Assembly: GCA_040414495.1 (NCBI GenBank)
Contig: JBEDUI010000034.1
Span: forward strand, 1 to 9,388
Reading direction: 5' to 3'
Length of the DNA: 9,388 bases
Source: DATAVB01 sp040414495
GTDB lineage: Bacteria > Actinomycetota > Actinomycetes > Mycobacteriales > QHCD01
Of this stretch, positions 5,647 to 9,388 are shown in pieces; position 1 is the stretch's first letter; every line of letters begins with the position of its first letter. The position numbers and the translations under genes are program-made. The notes under the pieces are model-generated. The model saw nothing but the letters and a program-made list of their open reading frames with translations, ran no database searches and was not told the DNA's origin.

Positions 5647-6096
5647 GTGACCGCCTTTGACGACACATCTGCCGATGACTTCCTCGAAAACAGCAGTCTA
5701 TTGCCGCCCGAGGAAGCGCTCGATGGTGATGAAATCGGCGACGACGCCGGCGACGGCTATTCGCCGGCGGAGCGGCCGCTGGGAGTATCAGCGTGGGGAA
5801 TCACCGCACGCGAGGAGTCCGATCATGAAAGCCTTGCCCGTCGACTATCAAGAGAAGAACCCGAATTCGCCTCAGCCGATAATTCCGATGGGATAGGCGA
5901 TGCCACGGACACCGACGGGGAGCCCATCGACGATCAGGTCGGCGACATCCGGTCAGGCCGGCTAATACTGTCCGAACTGGACGATAGCGATGCTCGTTCC
6001 GACTATTGGGCTATCGACGCCGGCATCGCGGGGGGCGGTGCGTCCGCAGAAGAAGCCGCGATCCACATCGTGCCGGCGGACGCACCTGAACGGTGA
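5647..6096 (+). CDS. DUF5709 domain-containing acidic protein
   Basis: This 149-aa hydrophilic, strongly acidic protein is recognised by the segment GYSPAERPLGVSAWGITARE (about 36-55) followed by ESLARRLSREEPE. The GYSPPERP-x(n)-WG-T-x-E-x(n)-SLxxRLxxExP pattern defines DUF5709, a family found in actinobacteria. It has no membrane segment, signal peptide or catalytic motif, and Asp/Glu/Gly-rich stretches suggest disorder. AAGGAG (5635-5640) six nt before GTG 5647 is a strong RBS. It is monocistronic, converging on the oxidoreductase gene across a long hairpin. The family function is unknown; co-expression with general stress genes is only a guess. Confidence 0.88.
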   Translation: MTAFDDTSADDFLENSSLLPPEEALDGDEIGDDAGDGYSPAERPLGVSAWGITAREESDHESLARRLSREEPEFASADNSDGIGDATDTDGEPIDDQVGDIRSGRLILSELDDSDARSDYWAIDAGIAGGGASAEEAAIHIVPADAPER

Positions 6097-6137
6097 ATCC
6101 TGGTCCAGTTCGCAGCTTGCGCACACGGCGGCAGAGA

Positions 6138-6187
6138 AGCGCGGAACGTAACGTACCGGTTGGAACGGTAGCATTACGTTCCGCGCT
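6138..6187. terminator. Long perfect hairpin between convergent genes, bidirectional terminator
   Basis: Arms AGCGCGGAACGTAA (6138-6151) and TTACGTTCCGCGCT (6174-6187) are perfect 14-bp complements. The 22-nt interior can form a second 5-bp stem (TACCG 6154-6158 with CGGTA 6166-6170). It sits 42 bp after the DUF5709 stop and 81 bp beyond the oxidoreductase stop, where a terminator for both is expected. There is no T-tract. Confidence 0.7.
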
Positions 6188-6267
6188 AACTCGACTAGCT
6201 GGCTATTTCTCGTTGCTCGGGGCGCGCCAGGCTCGTTGTGCCAGCCTGCCGCCCGACGCTCGCGTCC

Positions 6268-7185
6268 TTACGAGCCGACGCGGATGATCGTCTTCCCTTT
6301 GCGCCGCTCGGTGGAGTTGAGGACCGCGACCGCATCATCGAGGGACGTGGTCGTTCCGATGTTCGTGCGCAGTCGTCCGTCCCGCACCCGTTGCACAATT
6401 TCACCCAGCTCGGCGCGGTCGGCCTCGACCACGAAATCCACCGCCAGGCCGTGAGTGGGCCGGGCCTCGACCGGGCCGACGACGGACACCAGCGTTCCGC
6501 CGGCCTTGATCATCGCCGCCGACCGCTTCTGGACGTCGCCACCGATGACATCGAAGACCAGATCGACTTTGCCAACGTCTTCCAGTGCGTCCTTCTCGAG
6601 GTCGACGAACTCCTGTGCGCCGAATTCGAGCGCCTTCTCACGGTCGGCGGCGCGTCCGGTACCGATAACGTAGGCACCGAACTCACGGGCGAGCTGCGTA
6701 ACCATCGTTCCAACTGCGCCGGCCGCGCCATGGGCGAGCACGCTCTGCCCCGACTGAAGGCGACCGTGCTGGAACAGTCCCTGCCACGCGGTCAGACCTG
6801 AGATTGGCAGGGACGCGCCTACCGAGAAGTCGACGTCTCCCGGCAGGGGCGCGAGGTTGCGTGCCTCGATCGCCACGTACTCCGCCAGGGTGCCGTCGCG
6901 ATGCCAGTCGGCGAGGCCGAACACCCGCTGTCCCACCGACAAACCCGTGGTGCCGTACCCGAGAGCGGTGACCACGCCGGCCAACTCGTGGCCGGGGATT
7001 GACGGTGTTTTGTCCCGGCCGGCGCGATCGGTCCACGTCGAGGGCCACTCCAGCTCAGTCGAGACGAATCCCGACGCAAGAATCCGAACAACGACATCGT
7101 TTATCGCCGGTTCCGGCTCGGGACGCTCCGCCAGCGTCATCCCGGCCGTTCCAGCAGCCTGATCCGTCACCACAATCGCCTTCAT
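6268..7185 (-). CDS. Zinc-independent NADPH-dependent quinone-type oxidoreductase (MDR superfamily)
   Basis: This 305-aa cytoplasmic medium-chain dehydrogenase/reductase probably reduces quinones, enones or other electrophilic carbonyls with NADPH. The N-terminal GroES-like domain starts MKAIVVTDQA and includes PSIPGHELAGVV (61-72) and the GLSVGQRVFG loop (81-90). The Rossmann domain has the cofactor loop HGAAGAVG (152-159) in place of the ADH GxGxxG. The structural-zinc cysteines are absent, as in zeta-crystallin/QOR enzymes. The C-terminus ERRKGKTIIRVG is typical. I chose ATG 7185 over the upstream ATG 7236 because AGGGAGG at 7192-7198 is six nt before it and homologues begin with MKA. It lies 145 bp downstream of TetR-B on the same strand. 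Confidence 0.94.
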   Translation of the reverse strand: MKAIVVTDQAAGTAGMTLAERPEPEPAINDVVVRILASGFVSTELEWPSTWTDRAGRDKTPSIPGHELAGVVTALGYGTTGLSVGQRVFGLADWHRDGTLAEYVAIEARNLAPLPGDVDFSVGASLPISGLTAWQGLFQHGRLQSGQSVLAHGAAGAVGTMVTQLAREFGAYVIGTGRAADREKALEFGAQEFVDLEKDALEDVGKVDLVFDVIGGDVQKRSAAMIKAGGTLVSVVGPVEARPTHGLAVDFVVEADRAELGEIVQRVRDGRLRTNIGTTTSLDDAVAVLNSTERRKGKTIIRVGS

Positions 7186-7232
7186 TGGGCGCCTCCCTGT
7201 ATCCAGTCCTCGCTTGCATTGCGTTTTCGGTT

Positions 7233-7248
7233 CCACCAGTACCAGTGG
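7233..7248. promoter_or_regulatory. Imperfect palindrome upstream of oxidoreductase
   Basis: CCAC-CA-GTAC-CA-GTGG is symmetrical at 12 of 16 positions, centred on GTAC, about 48 bp before the ATG at 7185. The position suits an operator controlling the reductase gene. It does not fit the GKAC-N6-GTCC pattern, so any regulator would be a different one. Confidence 0.3.
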
Positions 7249-7330
7249 CGCCCAGACCTCGGCGTCTTAGCACACGGATCGGCTGGATTGTCTCGCCATA
7301 ATCTTCAGTCCGGTCGCCGTTTTCGAGGCG

Positions 7331-8020
7331 CTACCTGCTTGGGCTGGTCGTGCTGACTGTTTCCTCCGCATTCGGATAGCAGGGCACACCGTGAGTAGCA
7401 AGCCGGGCGGCGGCGTCCATCGCAGCTTCCAGCGGGAGCAGACTTTGCGCGTCGCAGGCCGTCATGTAGCCACCTTGGAGCAAGCCGAGCATGGCGATAG
7501 CCAGGCGATCTAGGTCGGCATCAGCATCGACGACAGCCAGCCCCTGGAGACCTTCAAGGGCGCGAACGATGTGCAATTGCCACGTACGGTAGCAATCGTT
7601 AAGGATCTCTCGGGCTGTCCCGTTAATGCCGTCACCGACGGAGATCCGTGCGATCTCGCATCCGAAGATCACCCCGGGCGTGCGGCTCTGCATTAATGCG
7701 GCCCGGCCCCAACGCACGAAATCACCCTGGGCCAGTAGCCGAGTGAGTGTGGCCTGCCGACGCAGGTGCGCCCGGGTGAGCCATGCGACGGTCGCTACGA
7801 GTAATTCTTGATCGTCGGCGAATTCATGCTCAATGACCGGTCGGTCAAGCTCAAGCAGCTCGCTGACGCAGCCGCGCAGGCACTTCACATCCTGGTACTC
7901 CTGGTTGTGGAGGACCGAACTGGCAGCCGTCACCATGGCCCGTCGTCGACCGCGCTCTGACCGCAACCAGGCTGACGGTCTGTCACCGCTGATCCGATTG
8001 GCTTCGTGCCAGGCGTGCAT
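7331..8020 (-). CDS. TetR-like protein with degenerate HTH (TetR-B)
   Basis: This open frame of 229 aa has a clearly TetR-type C-terminal domain: TPGVIFGCEIARISV (about 113-127), an amphipathic stretch YRTWQLHIVRALEGL, and DADLDRLAIAMLGLLQGGYMTA. These align with the same motifs in TetR-A. The N-terminus also aligns in length (RRRAMVTAASSVL, then FADDQELLVATVAWL for the FPDKRALVLEVAQY of TetR-A). Between them, where SGTSKSQLYWHF should be, it reads SELLELDRPVIEHEF: the HTH turn and recognition residues are lost, though the frame stays open. It may be a non-DNA-binding regulator or an early pseudogene. The start is uncertain: ATG 8020 has no properly spaced RBS and an in-frame TGA lies two codons upstream; a TTG at codon 19 is an alternative. 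Placement before the reductase suggests a former role as its regulator. Confidence 0.65.
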   Translation of the reverse strand: MHAWHEANRISGDRPSAWLRSERGRRRAMVTAASSVLHNQEYQDVKCLRGCVSELLELDRPVIEHEFADDQELLVATVAWLTRAHLRRQATLTRLLAQGDFVRWGRAALMQSRTPGVIFGCEIARISVGDGINGTAREILNDCYRTWQLHIVRALEGLQGLAVVDADADLDRLAIAMLGLLQGGYMTACDAQSLLPLEAAMDAAARLATHGVPCYPNAEETVSTTSPSR

Positions 8021-8103
8021 CCTTCACCAACCCGGTCGGTATCGGATCGGCACGCCAGGGCAACGACACGCTGAGCAGCTGGCTGGACCGGACTGTTGGA
8101 CCA

Positions 8104-8193
8104 TCAGAAGTGGTCTTTCAAGTCCAGTTGCAGATCGGCCAGGCCGGAGCCGAAGGCGACCGTCAGATCAGACGATACGTGAGCAATGCTCAT
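8104..8193 (-). CDS. Small ORF of 29 codons, possible truncated gene or leader
   Basis: AAAAGGA (8201-8207) stands seven nt before ATG 8193, a well-spaced RBS. The product begins MSIAHVSSDLTVAFGSGLAD and ends with KDHF before TGA 8104-8106. It is not recognised. Beyond the TGA the frame stays open for another 57 codons to 7932, overlapping the start of TetR-B in a different frame, so it may be the 5' end of a gene cut short by mutation or recombination. It may also be a leader ORF for TetR-B. The operator-like site at 8267-8280 lies 74 bp upstream. Confidence 0.35.
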   Translation of the reverse strand: MSIAHVSSDLTVAFGSGLADLQLDLKDHF

Positions 8194-8266
8194 TGTCATA
8201 TCCTTTTCTGGATCGACGACTGGCCGAGTTGGAGTCGGCATCGACACCTTTGGAACACCCCGTACT

Positions 8267-8280
8267 GTACTCTATGGTCC
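8267..8280 (+). promoter_or_regulatory. Operator-like site GKAC-N6-GTCC, copy near TetR-C
   Basis: GTAC-TCTATG-GTCC; nearly the same as copies at 147 (GTAC-TAAATG-GTCC) and 1195 (GTAC-TATACG-GTCC). An extra GTAC half lies immediately upstream (8262-8265). It is placed between the divergent small ORF at 8193 (-) and the TetR-C remnant (+). Confidence 0.38.
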
Positions 8281-8364
8281 TAAGTTGAGAGCGCGTCGAC
8301 CCCCTTGTTGTCGGTCACATCGCAGGGACGGCCGCGCAGCTCGAAGATCGATCTGCACCATTTC

Positions 8365-8379
8365 GTACACTCTCGGTCC
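8365..8379 (+). promoter_or_regulatory. Looser operator-like site, GTAC-N7-GTCC
   Basis: GTAC-ACTCTCG-GTCC has one more spacer base than the other copies. It lies about 170 bp before the TetR-C remnant. It may be a degraded copy of the same site or chance. Confidence 0.2.
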
Positions 8380-8546
8380 GCTCGACTGACTGACGGTGAA
8401 GCAGTTCGCCAATACACCTGCGAGTTCGACCTGCGGGGCATCATCCGGTCGCGTCAGGATGAATCAGGTTGGTCCAAATTGGGGCAGCAGTTCGATCGGC
8501 CGATACGCTCTGCGGGTGGCGCGGAAGGCCAACCCACCCCGAGCCG

Positions 8547-9005
8547 CGACGGTTAACCAGCCGCGGCGCCGCCACGCGCGCCCGCATTGTCGAGGCTGCC
8601 GCAGAGCTGATGTTTGCGAAAGGCGTGTTCCCTACCAGCCTTGACGAGGTCATGGTAGCCAGCGGAACGGGTAAGTCGCAGTTCTACCAGCACTTTCCGA
8701 ATAAGGCGGCGCTGGTCGAGGAGGTTATTTCGTTCCGTGCACGACGCCCAGCACTTCACCGTTTGGGAGGATCTGCTCACAGCGGCGTTGGAGCGCATGA
8801 AGCAGAAAAACGTCCTGCCCCACGACGCGGACTCGTCTGACTTAGCCACTGGCATCATGGCCCATCGCAGGGCGGTTATCTGCTTGCACGGCTGGCGCAC
8901 GATCCAGGCCCCATGCACGTCGCGCTTGAGATGGCATTTGACCGCGTCCGACTGTACGCGGGGTCAGCTTCTGCGATGCGTGACGGCAATTCGTCCACCC
9001 GTTGA
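8547..9005 (+). pseudogene. TetR-family regulator pseudogene (TetR-C), paralogue-like to TetR-A
   Basis: Three pieces of one TetR gene follow each other. From 8547, one frame reads RRLTSRGAATRARIVEAAAE then SLDEVMVASGTGKSQFYQHFPNKAALVEEV, an intact TetR HTH closely matching TetR-A (LTSRGAATKAKLIEAAAD, SGTSKSQLYWHFPDKRALV). Near 8740-8760 it jumps to a second frame with HFTVWEDLLTAALERMKQKN and LPHDADSSDLATGIMA, matching TetR-A residues 135-170; about 60 codons of the ligand domain are missing. Near 8860-8865 it shifts back to the first frame with SQGGYLLARLAHDPGP through FDRVRLYAGSASAM, ending at TGA 9003. The first frame has a TGA at 8838. No proper start codon survives near the expected N-terminus; only a distant TTG at 8469 is in frame. 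The gene is inactive as a full regulator, though a truncated HTH peptide is conceivable. Confidence 0.87.
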
Positions 9006-9240
9006 CTCCTCATTTCTGCATTCAGGGTCAACGAGTCGATTCACCGGCCGCCTACGAAATCCCTGACGCGATGCGGTCTTGCGGGGCGGTAGCCGTCAAT
9101 CCCAAAAGCAGCGCCCGGCGAGCACAACCTCTTCCTCCTCAGTGCGGGCCTAGACACCTTTTCCGTGACAGCCCAGCACTCGGCTCGTACGTCGCACCCG
9201 CGAATTAGTCGCAATACGCCGCTGCGCGCTTCCGGCAGTT
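9006..9240. other. Short intergenic stretch, nothing assigned
   Basis: About 235 bp between the TetR-C remnant and the dps terminator. No gene, RBS or clear repeat is visible. One plus-strand frame contains LFLLSAGLDT, which faintly recalls the AGLDT motif of class I methyltransferases, but the match is too short to call. Confidence 0.4.
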
Positions 9241-9275
9241 GCGGTGACCGGCCCCTACGGGCCGACCGTCACCGC
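9241..9275 (-). terminator. Strong hairpin terminator downstream of dps
   Basis: GCGGTGAC-CGGCCC pairs with GGGCCG-ACC-GTCACCGC: 14 base pairs interrupted only by a 3-nt bulge (ACC, 9265-9267), closed by a CTAC loop (9255-9258). It begins 5 bp beyond the dps stop at 9281. The stem is very GC-rich with no U-tract, in the style of actinobacterial terminators. Confidence 0.72.
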
Positions 9276-9280
9276 CGGGC

Positions 9281-9388
9281 TCAGGCGTGCACGAGCGGAG
9301 TGTCCACGAGATTCTCGGCGAGGAACCACGCCTGCATCTCACCGGTACGGATCACGCCGGAGACGAGCAGGTCGTTGGTGCCGTCGTC
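9281..9388 (-). CDS. dps: Dps-family ferritin-like DNA protection protein, C-terminal fragment
   Basis: The window edge cuts this gene; only the last 35 codons and the stop are present, in phase from 9388. The sequence includes GTNDLLVSGVIRTGEMQAWF and ends AENLVDTPLVHA. This is the terminal helix of Dps proteins (family pattern D-x-x-T-x-D-L-L-x(n)-E-x-x-x-W-F). Dps forms dodecamers that oxidise and store ferrous iron using peroxide and shield DNA in stationary phase or oxidative stress. The ferroxidase residues lie upstream of the window, so activity cannot be judged. A strong hairpin follows immediately, so the gene is transcribed independently of TetR-C. Confidence 0.85.
   Translation of the reverse strand, partial: DDGTNDLLVSGVIRTGEMQAWFLAENLVDTPLVHA

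Larger units (their letters stand above)
8021..8546. other. Region between TetR-B and the TetR-C pseudogene
   Basis: About 530 bp with no substantial gene. It holds a 29-codon minus-strand ORF with a good RBS (8104-8193), an operator-like site at 8267-8280, and a looser one (GTAC-N7-GTCC) at 8365-8379. Plus-strand ORFs here show no RBS and no family motif. Confidence 0.45.

Noticed and set aside
8305..8556. Plus-strand ORFs just before TetR-C
   Set aside because: They are unsupported by an RBS or motif, and one overlaps the TetR-C N-terminus in a different frame.
9100..9210. Methyltransferase remnant suggested by LFLLSAGLDT
   Set aside because: Only about ten residues resemble the AGLDT motif, and no other part of the fold is visible in any frame.
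1..9388. Mobile element or phage island
   Set aside because: No transposase, integrase, terminal inverted repeats, target-site duplication or tRNA attachment site is visible, although the remnants suggest past rearrangement.

Overview
The window reads as chromosomal or accessory DNA of a high-GC actinobacterium, most likely in Mycobacteriales (Rhodococcus, Nocardia or Gordonia type). The basis is the strong G/C bias at third codon positions, GTG starts, AGGAG-type ribosome binding sites, a DUF5709 protein, and a Dps C-terminus of the kind I associate with Rhodococcus/Nocardia. Genus is an inference. No tRNA, rRNA, CRISPR array, transposase or integrase is visible.

Layout. (i) 1-1055: about 420 bp of non-coding or decayed DNA, then an intact TetR-family regulator (TetR-A, 423-1055, +) with a perfect inverted repeat just upstream. 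(ii) 1056-1452: about 400 bp without a convincing gene, holding a hairpin, an orphan AGGAGG mini-ORF and several operator-like sites. (iii) 1453-2473: two plus-strand GNAT acetyltransferases of different subfamilies, converging on (iv) 2553-5324, a minus-strand run of an NTF2/SnoaL-like protein, an isocitrate lyase/PEP mutase family enzyme and a DHA1 drug-efflux MFS transporter. (v) 5647-6096 (+): a small acidic DUF5709 protein, converging across a long perfect hairpin on (vi) 6268-8193 (-), which holds a zinc-free NADPH:quinone-type oxidoreductase, a TetR-like protein whose DNA-binding helix is unrecognisable (TetR-B), and a tiny upstream ORF. (vii) 8547-9005 (+): a clear TetR pseudogene (TetR-C) related to TetR-A, with an internal deletion and frame changes. 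(viii) 9281-9388 (-): the C-terminal 35 codons of dps with a strong terminator hairpin.

The three TetR-type proteins share one architecture: a similar C-terminal ligand domain with GVxxGC and LQGG motifs. They are at different stages: one intact, one with a lost or changed HTH, one broken. A 14-bp operator-like pattern, GKAC-N6-GTCC, occurs six times in the non-coding DNA around TetR-A, the first GNAT gene and TetR-C, and once inside TetR-A. All asymmetric copies point the same way. This may be the operator set of a TetR family that has duplicated and is decaying, and is the most interesting signal here. The enzymes (quinone-type reductase, PEP mutase-like, SnoaL-like, GNATs, efflux pump) look like a detoxification and stress-response neighbourhood. 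No single pathway linking them can be shown from sequence alone.
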